From: Taeniopygia guttata
Taxonomy: Eukaryota; Chordata; Aves; Passeriformes; Estrildidae
Assembly: GCF_048771995.1 (NCBI RefSeq)
Contig: NC_133064.1
Location: 28,933,001 to 28,997,000, forward strand
Length of the DNA stretch: 64,000 nt
Reading direction: 5' to 3'
Under the pieces are notes generated by a model. The model was not told the DNA's origin. It saw nothing but the letters and a program-made list of their open reading frames with translations, and did no database searches. A program made the position numbers and the translations under genes. This document shows, piece after piece, positions 36,303 through 47,500 of the stretch (position 1 is its first letter; each line of letters opens with the position of its first letter).

Positions 36303-37108
36303 AAATCCTGGGGTGTTTTACGAATGATTAACTGGAATCCCCATTGGGACATGGTGTCTCTCCCCCACAGAGGAGCCTTATAGCCTGCCACAAATGGGCG
36401 AACACTTGCCAATTTCCCATCAGGTCCCTCAATTTGCACAACATTTTTTTAAATTTTTGCCAATGTGGTTCCTCCTATGCCCTGAAGTTTGCCTGCCACA
36501 GGTTGCAATTCCCAGTGCCGTGGCCACATGGTTTTGGGTATCACCGTGATGTTTGCACCTGTTTCCAGAACCCCTTCCACCTGAAGGTTCTCTGACCCAT
36601 GTGCTAGGTTGCATGCCATGGAGGGTCTATCCTCTCCTACTACCTCTGCCCAGTAGACTTCTGGTGATTTTCCTTCTACTGTTATTTCTACTGGGATGGG
36701 AATGGCTTGTGCCAGAATTTGCCCCTTTTCTAGATAGAATAAGGGTGTAAACAGCGTGCCAACAGCATAAGACTGGATATTTTTCCCTTAGTGGTCATGG
36801 GAACTATTTCAATCTCAGGAGGTGCGTATGCTGTGTCCCCAGTAACAAAATACTCACTGTCCAGTTCCATATCGTACGCCTGCAGGTCTTGTGAGCTGTT
36901 TGACAGGTCCACTATAATGACTTCCCAATCAGTGGTTCTGAAATGAAATCCTTTGGCAGTCACTAGGCGAGGTCTCCCTAGCGGCTGCCAGACCTTGTTA
37001 GTTGTACATTTTACATTTTTATTTTTCTCTTCCCCCCTCCACCATGAGTTCTGCCCTCCCCCTTATTTTTTAAGAGAGAGGCATTTTCCCATCTGGGTCC
37101 CGCTATAT
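36303..37108 (-). pseudogene. Inner ERVK protease region, catalytic DTG changed to ETG
   Basis: Minus-strand translation from about 37000 to 36303 gives a dUTPase-like or linker segment (36730-36963) and then the protease. Its expected active-site triad reads ETG at 36558-36566 instead of DTG. A stop lies downstream near 36450, and the C-terminal GRDTMSQWGF-type block is at about 36330-36360. Asp-to-Glu at this position would disable a retroviral aspartic protease. Confidence 0.7.
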
Positions 37109-38898
37109 TTATATCTTTGCACGTAGTTGTTTTAGCAGCGGGCACGCACTGTCCACGTAGTTTTTTTGTTTGTTGATCTGTCTCTGGTTCTGGTTTTGAG
37201 GATAGTTTCTGGCAAAGTGTCCTTGTTTCTTGCAACGCAGGCAGATGATGTGCTGCAGCTGTTGTGATGACATTGGTTGCCTCCTTGGACTTGGTGCAGC
37301 AGTGGCAACAGGCTGTAGTTCTGCAGATGTTGTATGACTGTCAGGGGTATGGAGCAGCTCTGCTCTCCTGGCGCAGGCATCAATCATCTGAGCAAGACTA
37401 GGTGCTTGGTCGAGAGGAAGACTGAGAATACTTATACAACAGGTCTCATTTGCATTCCTCTGAGCCATCTCTTTAATCAGCTCTGTTTGTACCCTGGGGT
37501 CTTGCACCTGTCTCTCAACTTGGGTTCTCAAACGATCCACAAACTGTAAAAAACTCTCGGAAGGAAACTGTTTAATGTTAAGATAGCTGCCCTTAGCCTC
37601 AGTTATTGGTAATTGATACAATGCTTTTTCTGCAGCATTACAGATTTTTTCCAAAACCGATCTAGATAACAGTCTGGTTTGTTTTTCTGGGCATTGTATG
37701 TCTCCTGTACCGCATAAATGATGCATTGTAATAGGATTGCCATCACTGTCAATGGCCTCACTGGGTGTATGTTGTATTTCTTGTAAAACTACTGTCAAAG
37801 CTAACTTACACTTATTTTCCCATATCTCATAATCAGAAGGTGTTAGTAAACATTTAAAAAAATCAGTAAAATCTTTAGGTACCATTTCATTTGAATTAAA
37901 CATTGCTTTAATCATACCTTTAAAAATCTCACTGGACCTCCCAAATTCTCTCTGTATTTTACAGATCTCTTTTGTCTCTATATGGTAGTGGCTGGTATGT
38001 TCCGGTACCGTTGCTCCTTCCTAAATAAACAACCGGTGCTGTAGATTGTATAGATTCCTCAGCAGAGGCAGGGTTGTGTCCCCCCTGCTACCCCCTGGGT
38101 CCCGGTGAGAGGCAGCTCGCCCCCTCCCTCCTGGGGTGTCGGTGCCGCGGTGGAAACTCCGGCCCCGCCCATGCTGTGAGCGGCTGGGCTGCCCTGACCT
38201 CTGCCTGCCGCGCTGTACTCAGTGCTGGGGCTGGGAGCTGTGCAGGGGCCAGCCCCTCCCCCGTTCCCGGGGCAACTCGGGGGCTGGCTCTGATAAGGAG
38301 GGTGTGGGGGGGCTGTGGGAGATCGGAAGGGATTGGAGGAGGGGTGGGTGGGTGGGGGCAGGAAAGGGCTGGGAGGGGGAGGGGGAGGGGGACAGAGCAC
38401 ATGGTCGCCACCATTATACTCCCGCGTGGGTTTCAGAGACATTGCAGGGAGCTGTGAAGATAATTCCTCAGTTTCGGAGAAATCCGGACTATATTTCTCA
38501 GAAGAACCAGGTGTTAGAAGAGGATAGAGGGTGTGTGAAGGGATATCAGGGCTGGGATATTGAGGAGGTGGGTAAGTGGGTGAAAAGGGATTATTCGGAC
38601 TGTGATTCTGTATTTGTATGCTTTTATCTGCTTCCAAGATCTTTTTTTGTGCTTGTAAAAATATCGGAAGAAATCAAGAAGCTTTATGTTCACCATTTTT
38701 GACTTTTAAAGTTAATATCTGTCCAATTTGGTCCCAAAAAGAAAGCAAATTCAGTTCTTGCACAGTAAAATTTGGTATTTCTGCTATTAACCAGCATACA
38801 AAACGCAGGAGGAGCTTATTTGAGAACGATACATTGTTTAAAATATTGCTAAGGTGTTTTAGTGTGCTCTTTTGTTCCACCGATACTTTTGCACCCAT
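37109..38898 (-). pseudogene. Inner ERVK gag (matrix, Pro-rich, capsid, nucleocapsid), broken
   Basis: The likely start is ATG 38898-38896, giving Met-Gly-Ala-Lys, a myristoylation-type matrix N-terminus. A TGA lies at 38674-38676. The same frame then continues through a Pro-rich region with PPPQYP and several polyproline runs (38059-38637). A frame change follows, and capsid to nucleocapsid is open at 37109-37915. The visible zinc knuckle (about 37200-37245) has Tyr in place of its last Cys. The GC-rich stretch 38060-38420 is part of this Pro-rich coding region. Confidence 0.85.
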
Positions 38899-39479
38899 TA
38901 TTTTAATTGTATCGCTGGTCTATTCTCCACCAGACTTTGTAACACAGCACGAATTTTTTGAATTCCCGCCGTATAAGGGGATCCAAGCGGGGGGGGGGGG
39001 GGGGGCGGGCGGAGGGGCGCTCGTCCCGCCGCTGCCAGAGCGGCTCCTGCCCTAACTCTGGGGACAGGGGGGTTTCTCCCGCCGCTGTGCCAGAGCTGTT
39101 GGCTCCCTCCCGTCACTTCTCCCCCCGGGAACGCGGGTACTTGTCAGCCCGCCGGTTCCAAGCTGGCGTGCGCAGGGTTCCTGGCTCCCCTCGCAAGCAG
39201 CGCTCGCAGTCACTATGGTAGCTCCTCCCAGCCAGGCGCGATCCCGGAGTGATGTGAACGAAGGACTTACCAAGCCTATGAACTGCAGGGTTCGTCTGTG
39301 AACTCGTCTGGGGTCCGTCTCCAGTCGGCTCGCCTGGGGTACTCAGGCAAGGTCCCCGACTTTTCCCTGTCACTCAAAGCCTTTAAAGGCAGCTAGAGTA
39401 ATAGGGCAGTTGACTGTCCCAAAAAGCTATCGAGATCCTCTCAAATAGGGTCTCCAGCTTCTTCATGGGCTTATAGGCA
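38899..39479 (-). other. Inner ERVK 5' leader
   Basis: Untranslated leader between primer site and gag. It is GC-rich, with an uninterrupted C/G homopolymer of about 17 bases near 38989-39005 that will be hard to assemble. No convincing gene. Confidence 0.6.
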
Positions 39480-39497
39480 GCACACATTGGGCGCCAA
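39480..39497 (-). promoter_or_regulatory. Inner ERVK primer-binding site, tRNA-Lys type
   Basis: The minus strand reads TGGCGCCCAATGTGTGCT, one base beyond the LTR. The first nine to eleven bases match the Lys-1,2 primer class used by betaretroviruses; the rest has diverged. Confidence 0.7.
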
Positions 39498-39498
39498 C

Positions 39499-39841
39499 TG
39501 ACGTTCCCCCCCTCACAAAGCCCCCTGAATAATCAGGCTAGCCCAGAGATCCGAGGCTTTGAGGGGAGGAATATCAGGAGATGGCAAAGATTTCCAAAAG
39601 AGGCTCTTACCCTGAGATAAGTTGGTTCAGCTCTCTTTATTCTGTGATGTCCTAGGGGAGAGTGGGGCAAAAGAGGACGAACAGGAAATGGCAAGGGTCT
39701 ATATAGACTTTGGACAGGGTGGGCTTCTCTGGCTCTCTGCAAACCCTGTTGGGGCAGGAAGGAGGGGTCCAGGGTTATCTTGATCAGAGTCACAGGGTCC
39801 CGGGGAAGGGGGCACAGAATGCCCGTGAGCACGCTGTAACA
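39499..39841 (-). repeat. Inner ERVK 5' LTR
   Basis: 343 bp, the partner of 32794-33136, with the same ends. It is bordered on the right by the ATCTCC target duplication. Confidence 0.92.
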
Positions 39842-40226
39842 ATCTCCCTGAGGCAATTGCGTGTTGTCTGCTGCAATCCTTTCAGCAACCTGCCTCCAGT
39901 TGTCCAGAAAAACCCTAAATTGCACAGGCTGGAACAATATTTGAGCTGTATGTTTAATATCAAATGGAGCAAGAGGATCTGTGTTTATCATTCTAAGAAC
40001 CTGCATAACTTGTGCAGAGCCAAGGCCATATTTTACAACCTTATCTTGCAAATCCTGGACCACCCTCCAGGCAATTACATCATGCCTGTCAGCTTGTCCC
40101 GTATTTGGGACAGCTTTATACACAGGAAAAGCTTGAATCACTCTTCGTGGTGGAACATTTTCTTCCTGAACCACCTGTGTCTCCTCCACAGATGCTGGAT
40201 TAACTGTTTGACTGACATCCGTGGCC
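39842..40226 (-). pseudogene. Outer ERVK gag, capsid N-terminal part
   Basis: Minus-strand coding from about 40189 to the inner ERVK boundary shows a typical retroviral capsid N-terminal domain: FPVYKA near the start, then helices including IAWRVVQDL and the LFQPVQF block near 39930. It is interrupted by the inner provirus and continues at 32793. Confidence 0.8.
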
Positions 40227-40232
40227 CCTTCC

Positions 40233-40538
40233 TGTGGAGGCTCTCAGTTCAGTCAAAGAGAGAACAGAGAGAATTCTCTCAGGCTTTGGCCTGGGAAAGT
40301 TAGGAGAAAGAATTCAAACAATTATTATCTCTCTTTCTGTTCATGTTGTTTATAGTTGTGTTGTTAGAGAATGTGCTATTCATAGTTCACCAATAGAGTG
40401 AAAGGTTTTGACTTTGAGACCAATCATATTTCACCTTAGTGAGTCAGACTATAAAAGCACTTGCTACTTCTTAATAAATGCTCTTTTAGCCTTCTGAACC
40501 ATGGAGTCATTTCGTCCATCCCTGACTCAACAGCATCA
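40233..40538 (+). repeat. Solo LTR (306 bp) inside outer ERVK gag
   Basis: TGTGGAGG start and CAGCATCA end, flanked by a perfect 6-bp duplication CCTTCC (40227-40232 and 40539-40544). TATAAAAGC near 40452 and AATAAATGC near 40472 give plus orientation and a compact promoter/polyadenylation layout. It is unrelated in sequence to the ERVK LTRs around it. Confidence 0.85.
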
Positions 40539-40544
40539 CCTTCC

Positions 40545-42248
40545 CTCGGATCTGGTGTGGTGTCAGCTTCACAGCATGGCATTCCCACCCTTTCTAGCAG
40601 GTTCCAGTCTCTAAAGCTTGCATCTTAACTGCTTCCCAAAAGTGGCGAGGGTTCTTGGGGCGCAAGGTCACCTGATAGGGGGGCAAAGTCCACAGATTAC
40701 TCGGGGACGATGTTGGTGCCAGCACTCTGCTGCCAGGGCATGCCCCCACCAGGGGGCTGACCATTGGCATTCATCGCTGTCGCTGTCCCCATCCAGGGAT
40801 GGGGAGGACAGTCTGCAGGTAGCGGGGGGGGGGGGGGGGGTGGGTTGGCCAAAGGCTCCAAAGTTGAGGGACCGACTGCGGACTGCGAAGCTGAGGGGCT
40901 GATTACAAGCCCTGTTGTGGAGGGGCTGACTTCCGGCGGTGACGCAGCCGGAGGCCCAGCCGCAGATGGGGGCTACAGACGTGGCTGTCACCGGCACGGG
41001 CTGCAATGGCAAAGCTGCAAAAGACATTACGTCAACTAAGTCAGCCGCCATGCAGGGAGTAGGAGGAGGCAGTTGTTTTGCAACTAAAGGTGGGGGGGCA
41101 AAAGGGAACACAGCTCCTGTTGTGTGATTTACCAATTGGAGAGATGCTACTGGTGCCGCGGTCACTGTTGCTGTCATCTGCGTAGGCACCATGGAAAAGG
41201 GGGGGGAAGCTGGCGGGGGGTGTGACATTCACTGGAACAAATGCTCGTCAGCAGGTGCTGATGATGGGTGCAGCTAGTACACCTGCACAGGCTCCATGGC
41301 TGACAACAAGTGAGCTTACAGAGGGACTGCTCCGGCTGTGGTGACTGCTGCCGACGGAGGTGGTTCCGCCCTCACCCGCAGTGTGGGGAGGGAGAATCTG
41401 AGTCGGGAGCAGCTCCTGCAGGCCGTGATGGAGTCGGTTCCCGGCTTGCGGAAGGGGGAAGGTGGGGCCAGCAGGCAGGGCCAAGTGGCTTGTGGGGCAG
41501 CGCAAGGCTGTCCTCCTGGACGAGGCAAGGCTGGCCAAAACACAGACATGTCTGCTGCATCCCACGGAGTGGAGGCGGGCATCACTGGTGACTGGAGTGG
41601 GGCCAGCTGTTGCAGCGACTCACCAGCCGCTCTTTGCGGGGCAGGGGAAAGCTGATCCACTGGGCATGGCAGCGACAGTTCTGGCGCCTCCAGCAGCGGT
41701 AGAGGGGTTGAAAGCAGCATAAACAGGGAGGGGCCATTCCCCGGGTGCGGCCAGGACACGGCTATCACACTCAGCAGTGCCAGTTTTGTGGAAGGACACA
41801 TTAGTCTCACATAATCATAGGGATGAGGATATTTCGGTGGAACATAATCTCTAGGTGAGAGATAGGTTCCGCAGGGGATCCCCATGTCCCCCGCCAGTAC
41901 GTGCAGTGCCAGAGAAAAGCCATCAGTCGCCTGGCCTACCGTTCCTCCCCTCGTGGTGTTGATGCCCCCAGAGGCAACATCGTCACCCTCTGAGGCCTCC
42001 ATTTCTGATTCGCTTTCCCTCTGAGTGTGGCCTCGGAAGACATGGGACAGGAGTCCCCATACAGGTATAAGTTGAGGCATGGTGGAATCCCCATTACCAA
42101 CTTCTTCCATGAGCCGGTAGCCTAATGTTTTCCACAGTTGCAGACTAAAAGCAGTCTCTATATCTACCGGAAAGTCATGAGATTTGGCCCAGGCAAGCAG
42201 AGTGCAGAGTGACTCATCTGACACAGACTCCAATAAATGTCCTTCCAC
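40545..42248 (-). pseudogene. Outer ERVK gag, matrix and proline-rich part
   Basis: From ATG 42248 the minus strand encodes a betaretrovirus-like matrix (FSLQLWKTLGYRLMEEV, then a WGLLSHVF block) followed by low-complexity, Pro/Ala-rich sequence to 40545. At least one frame change lies near 41230-41320. A G run of about 18 bases at 40827-40845 is a possible assembly error site. Confidence 0.72.
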
Positions 42249-42564
42249 ACAGAAACAATCATGCGTCCTTCCCTAGAGAGGTGACTCCCCATTGTGAAAA
42301 CACTGGCCCCCAACCTCCAGCAAGAGGTACTGACTGCTTTGCTGGGGAATTCGTTCCCGCCCGAGCTTTTAAACTATCAGGGCAAAACCATGATCCCAGT
42401 CCTTTCCAGGAGGATGCGGGGAAAGGTAGTTACCTCTCCAGAAGAATAGAGGTTGTCCAGACATGGACAGGCTGTGTGGGCGCCACGGGGTCCCAGCAGA
42501 GTTCCAGCGGGGTACAAGGTGTCCCTTCATCTGTCCTGCGATCCAAAAGGGCTGACCGATGCAA

Positions 42565-42582
42565 ATCACATCGGGGTCACCA
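42565..42582 (-). promoter_or_regulatory. Outer ERVK primer-binding site, tRNA-Trp type
   Basis: The minus strand reads TGGTGACCCCGATGTGAT, which matches the tRNA-Trp 3' end with one mismatch, two bases beyond the LTR. Trp primers are typical of avian alpharetroviruses and some ERVK. Confidence 0.8.
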
Positions 42583-42584
42583 GA

Positions 42585-42914
42585 TGTGGCTATTGAGTAA
42601 GAAATGACACAGACTCATCAGAAGGCTGATTGGCATAACGTGCACGCCGTATATTTGGAACTGCTCCTTTTATAAGCTGTTCCAATCCAGATAGATTTGA
42701 TTGGTCATTCAGTTAATACATTTCACCTGATTGGCTAATTAACAAGATGCTCTTCTTATAAAACAAGAAAACAGAGAGTAGGAAAACAACACCTGCAGGT
42801 TGTTTATAATAATAAGCTATCATTGTTTATCTTCAACTCCCTAAAGTCTCTCAGGTAGATTCTGGGAAAACTTATCTAGTTTTCTCGCTCTCTGACCAGG
42901 CTGTCAAATCCACA
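42585..42914 (-). repeat. Outer ERVK 5' LTR
   Basis: 330 bp, the partner of 29274-29619. Ends TGTGGCTA and ATCCACA on the plus strand; followed by CATATA, near-identical to CATATC at 29268-29273. Confidence 0.85.
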
Positions 42915-44570
42915 CATATACATTTTGGGGTTTTTTTTGTTTTGTGTCCAGGGTGGTTGTTGCCCCCCCCCAGCTCTCTGAGTCTCGTGATGCATGAGAG
43001 CCCAAGATTCCTGAGAGAGTTGGGGGTGAAGGGGGGGATTGCTTCCTTCCAGTGGGGCGATTCATCTCAGTGGCCACATGGCACGATCCCTCTGATGATA
43101 CTGTTGCCATGTGTTTTTTGCCCAGTTTATTTTTCTTTTCCTTTGGCACTATAACTGGAGGTTACTGGCCTGCTTCTCTGCTGCTTGGGAGCCCAGAGCC
43201 AGTGCGTGCCATGCTGGGACCTGGGAGCACCCCATCCCCTAACGGGGCTGCCCCCTCTGCACAGCCCGATCCCGGGTCCAGCCATTGCTGGTGAGCTGCC
43301 CAGGGGAGTGATTCCCTGCCCAGCCCTGGTGTTCTCTGCCACTGCTTCAGGGCTTCTTGCTACATTTTAACCTAACATCTGGACACCCTGCAGCTCCTGG
43401 CATGGCCCTAGTCTCTGCTACACTTTGTCACCCTGGGTCTGCTTGACTCTGCCATTCCAGCTTGCTGCTTCTGAGGTTTCTGCTACAGCCCATTTCACCA
43501 TCTGGAGGGGCATTGAGACTGCCCCTGGGGGTTTGTAAAGGAAGCCCCTTTTCTATCTCTTCCACCAGCTTGTCCACCATTATTGTATGGATGGATGGCT
43601 GAGCTCGCACCACAGCGCCCCCTGCAGCTGTGGGGGAATCATCGCACCTGCCCTGCTCAGCCAGGAGCCACCAGCATCCCTGCCAGCTGTGACCATAAGT
43701 ACACCAAGGGTGAAAGTGCCTGACAGCTGAGAGAAGGCTGTTACTGGGTTTCTGTTTGTTGTTGCTGCCACTGTTGTTTATTTGCCTTGTTATACACCTA
43801 TATAAGTAAAGAACTGTTATTCTTTTTCCAATATCTTTGCCTGAAAGCCCCTTAATTTCAAAATTATAATAATTTGGAGGGAAGGGGGTCATATTTTCCA
43901 TTTCCAAGGGAGGTTCCTGCCTTCCTTGGCAGACACCTGTCTTTCAAACTAAGACAGTTGGTGTATGTTTTTTTCCCTTTCTCTCCCCCTGGGATGCAGC
44001 TGCTTATGGAGATGAGGAGACACAGAGCATTAGACACATCACCTGCCTCCTGCTTTATTCCTACATTGCATGACCTGTGGTGGTTGGTATTTGATTCATT
44101 TATTGGGAAGAGCTCTGCAGCCTGACTGCAGGAGCAGGTGGAGTAGAGCTCCTGTGCAACTTTTAACATGGGATGGCAATCACTCACCCACACCTGGCAC
44201 TCATTCTGATCTCTGGTCCTTCCTCTGAGACCCACACGCAGCTTGGCTGGTGGCCTAAACGAAGCAATTTCCATTAACATGAACACCCACAGAACTGTTG
44301 TGCCCCACCAGCTTAAGGCAGACTGGTATTTGCATACCTGCAGGCACCCAGAGACATTTCTACACTGGAAACTGACCTTGGCTTTGGGTTTGATACTCGT
44401 TGTACCCAAGTATATGAAATGGGACTCAGAGGAGGGACCCTCTGGAATCACAGCTCTGCTCCAGCAAGCTCCCCTAGCCCTGACACAGTTCAAGACCGCA
44501 GCTAGCAGCTCCAATAGCTGACCAGAAACAGGATAAAAGCTCTCCACTGAATGAAATAAAGAAGCCAAAG
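42915..44570. other. Unassigned segment with LTR-like signals
   Basis: GC-richer than the SMAD4 3' region beside it. TATATAAG near 43799 and AATAAAG near 44555 look like promoter and polyadenylation signals of an LTR on the plus strand, and a stretch ending AACTAAGACA near 43947 looks like an LTR end. I could not find matching starts or a target duplication. A 234-codon open frame on the minus strand (43864-44568) resembles nothing I recognise and looks fortuitous. Confidence 0.3.
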
Positions 44571-47500
44571 ACTAGAATCTTTACCTTTTTTAATCAAAAA
44601 CATACTCTGTAACAGAATTTCAGGAGAGTTAACTACAGTATATTATCCACAAACTAGGTTGAATGAAAACATACAGTAAGCTACAAAGGAACTACTGGGA
44701 ATTCTGTTGACTGCTTATCAAAAGGCAATGGCTGAAAGAAGAAATGCTTAACTAGGCTTTCATGCTCAAAAAAAAACCCTCTCACAGCAGGTTTTGGATT
44801 GTGGGTACTTCACAGCTCTCAATCCAGTTGAATCATTTTGTCCTGCTACAAAACTTCACCAGAAAGACACAGAAAAAGGTACAGGAGCAAGAAAGTGCTA
44901 CGTGGTTTTGGTGAACTTAAACAAGTCCTGCAAATTTAGGAGCGATGTATCACCCAAAAGGCAAAACAGCAGCCAACAGTGTCAAAACCTCTTGAGCTAT
45001 TGTTGACAGTAGTTCTGCTTTCACGAGGTCTCACCAACTGAAACTTTCACGTTGCTGAAAAGTCAAGTCAGTTCCTGGGGATGTCAGCAGGATCATGTGC
45101 AGTAGCTTCGGGTCAGCATGGTCACATGCCTTAGATAATTTTCAGAAACACACAATCAAGAAGAGTGTTTTGAAAGTGAATGACACAACAAAAGGAGATG
45201 TTCAGCATCCAGCTCCTAGGGCTGGTGGAGAAGCACTTTCCATTTTTGTTTCCCTGTCCAGGACCAAAGTGCATTAGAGGTTAGAAGCATGAGCACAAAG
45301 CTGGTTCACACACATGCCTATGACAGGCAACTTGCAAATCTCAGTCCCAAGAACAATGCCATGGTCCTCAAAAACCTGATACCAGTCATGGAAATACTCC
45401 TGTTATCAGCAGGACCAGGCAAGACCATAGCTTTCAAAGTCTTTCAAAAACCAAAAGAAGGTAACCTCTCCAAAACTGCATCCTTAAAAATACCTGACAA
45501 CTAAGCATCTTAGAATTTTATAGAACAGATGTTAATTAGCATGGGGCCTGAGACGAGGGGGGAGAGGAAAGAGAATTTCTTAAATGAAGTCTGAATCCCA
45601 CTTAGATGAAGATCCACGTGGCTGTCTTTAACTGGTTGTATTAAAGTGACCAGCAAACCCAGTCACTCTGTGTAACAGAGTAAAAATGTGAATTGAGGAG
45701 ATGGTTCTTTCTAAAGCACTTACTCTTCAAAGAAGAGATTAAAGATGCCTCAATAAAGACCACTATCAAGACATAACATTTGAAGGGTTTAAAGGCAGAA
45801 GCCCCTCCTATATACACTGGTATATGAATTTTGTAATGGTTCCTAATAAAAGAACAGAGGCAGTTGTTCCTGAGCCACACAGAGAGAATGCTGTCATCAG
45901 AAGTGTTATGAGAAGATGGTCTCAAAGGTAAGGCACAGGAGTTGGACACAGGTTCCATGACTACTGCTGCAACAGACCTGTTTGGTGACTGGGGGAGACC
46001 ATTGTCTTGTTTGCAGTGTAGGTCCCTCCCTAGAAAGCAGAAGGGTACTTCTCAGGTCTTCAGTAGGCCAGAGCTGTAAATGAAGTGGTTTATATCACAG
46101 CCAGAAGCTCCAGGTCTCTGAGCACATCATTCTCATCAAGTTCAGAAAAGTGATGAAAGGAACAACCACTTTCAACCACCACTGTTTAGCAGTTATGCCT
46201 CCTTCCAAGGGATTCCTGTAGAATTAAGTATTAACCATTCCAGAGAAAAGCTTTTCTGTCCTACATCTCTACCATATTAACCTTAAATGCCTTCGCTTTC
46301 AAAACTAACAGTAACACAGATAAAGCAATCTAAACCTTCTGGTGTTAATCCCAGCTCACCAGTACACGAAGTGAAATTACATAGTATTCCAGCACAATGT
46401 GTTTTCTGAGGAGCACATAATCAAGGGTGAGAAACACAGAGGTAATTACTTCATTGAAAGAACTAAGCAGAGCAGACATGGGAACAGGATTGCAAGCAGG
46501 AGATTGCTAGCTGAAAAAATACTTGCTGAATTTGAAACATTCAGAGCTGAAGGAGACAGAATTCCTGCCTGCTGCATGTATAGGGGTCATCATGGCTATC
46601 AAGTAGCTGTAGCTCTTCTTCAACTCTCAGAAAAAGACAAATGCAAGACTCAAAGAATCAGTGTACAGCCACTGAAGGGTTTCTAGTCCATTATGCACTA
46701 CCTTTTATGCCTTGTCATAAAAGTACAAAAAATTAAGTTAAATGCATATTAAGAAATAAGAATGAGATTCTCTCATTTTGACCTTTTATACTTACAACAG
46801 CATCTTATCAGAAACTACCTGCTGGAGAAGATGAATGCCTTTTCAGTATTTGTACTGCCTCACACAATGCTCAGATTTCTCCTGACATGGAGCCTGCAAT
46901 TTCGTGTTTCTGATAAACTCATCTGACATTATTTTGTTATTCTATTCCAAACATTTTGGGCCATCTAAATACTACACTGTAGATACAGACTTAAGGAGAC
47001 TTGCAAAACATCTGCAAAGAAAACTAATCTTAAAAGTTGAATTCTTTCAGACCATAGTACAGGCCAATATACCAACAGGTGGAAGTAATCTTTCACTATT
47101 TTACCAAAGTTTGGTACAATCAAAGCAGAAGCAACTGGTACAGAAAGTTGTCTGTGAAGCAGTCATATACAGATCAGTCATCCACCAAGAAAAACACCTT
47201 GCAAAACCACAAAGTTAAATAGGGAGTAAGCTCATGGACTCCTAATCAAACAAACAGCCTGTTATAAACAATAATCAGACAGAAGGTTACATACTTTCCA
47301 AACACTGAGGCACCTTGAACCCAACAGTAAGTGCGGGGCAGATAATCTAATAGGAAGGCTGGCAAGAAAAACATGTAGTCAGGCTTTTAATTTCTTCCCC
47401 CAAATCAAGGTTTCTGTTGTGGATGATGCGTAACCAAGCTGCTGGTTAATAAGCTTCTCTGAGGATGTGGTCTGAATCCTCTACTAAGTGTTCCTCAAGA

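Larger units (their letters stand above)
32794..39841 (-). mobile_element. Inner betaretrovirus-like ERVK provirus, complete length, env mostly deleted
   Basis: 7048 bp in minus orientation, flanked by a perfect 6-bp duplication ATCTCC (32788-32793 and 39842-39847). The LTRs are 343 bp each and differ at roughly 16-18 positions by eye, about 5 percent. Order from the right: LTR, tRNA-Lys-type primer site, leader, gag, protease, RT-RNase H-integrase, a remnant of the envelope tail, polypurine tract, LTR. It sits inside the capsid region of the outer ERVK. Confidence 0.93.
29274..42914 (-). mobile_element. Outer betaretrovirus-like ERVK provirus, deleted and twice interrupted
   Basis: Short LTRs at 29274-29619 and 42585-42914 flank gag, protease-dUTPase and reverse transcriptase in minus orientation, with a tRNA-Trp-type primer site beside the right LTR and an AAAAAGGGGGACA polypurine tract beside the left. 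Flanks are CATATC and CATATA, a 6-bp duplication with one mismatch. The internal region lacks recognisable integrase and envelope, so the 3' half is deleted. It is interrupted by a complete-length ERVK (32794-39841) and a solo LTR (40233-40538), both with perfect 6-bp duplications. Many stops and frameshifts mark it as the oldest of the three. Confidence 0.88.

Noticed and set aside
38060..38460. CpG-rich block as a host promoter island
   Set aside because: It coincides with the proline-rich coding part of the inner ERVK gag, which explains the composition.
38640..39221. Plus-strand open frames at 38618-39221
   Set aside because: They are antisense to ERVK gag and leader and include homopolymer G runs.
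43864..44568. 234-codon open frame on the minus strand
   Set aside because: No recognisable domain, it lies over LTR-like DNA with plus-strand signals, and there are no splice or codon features to support a gene.
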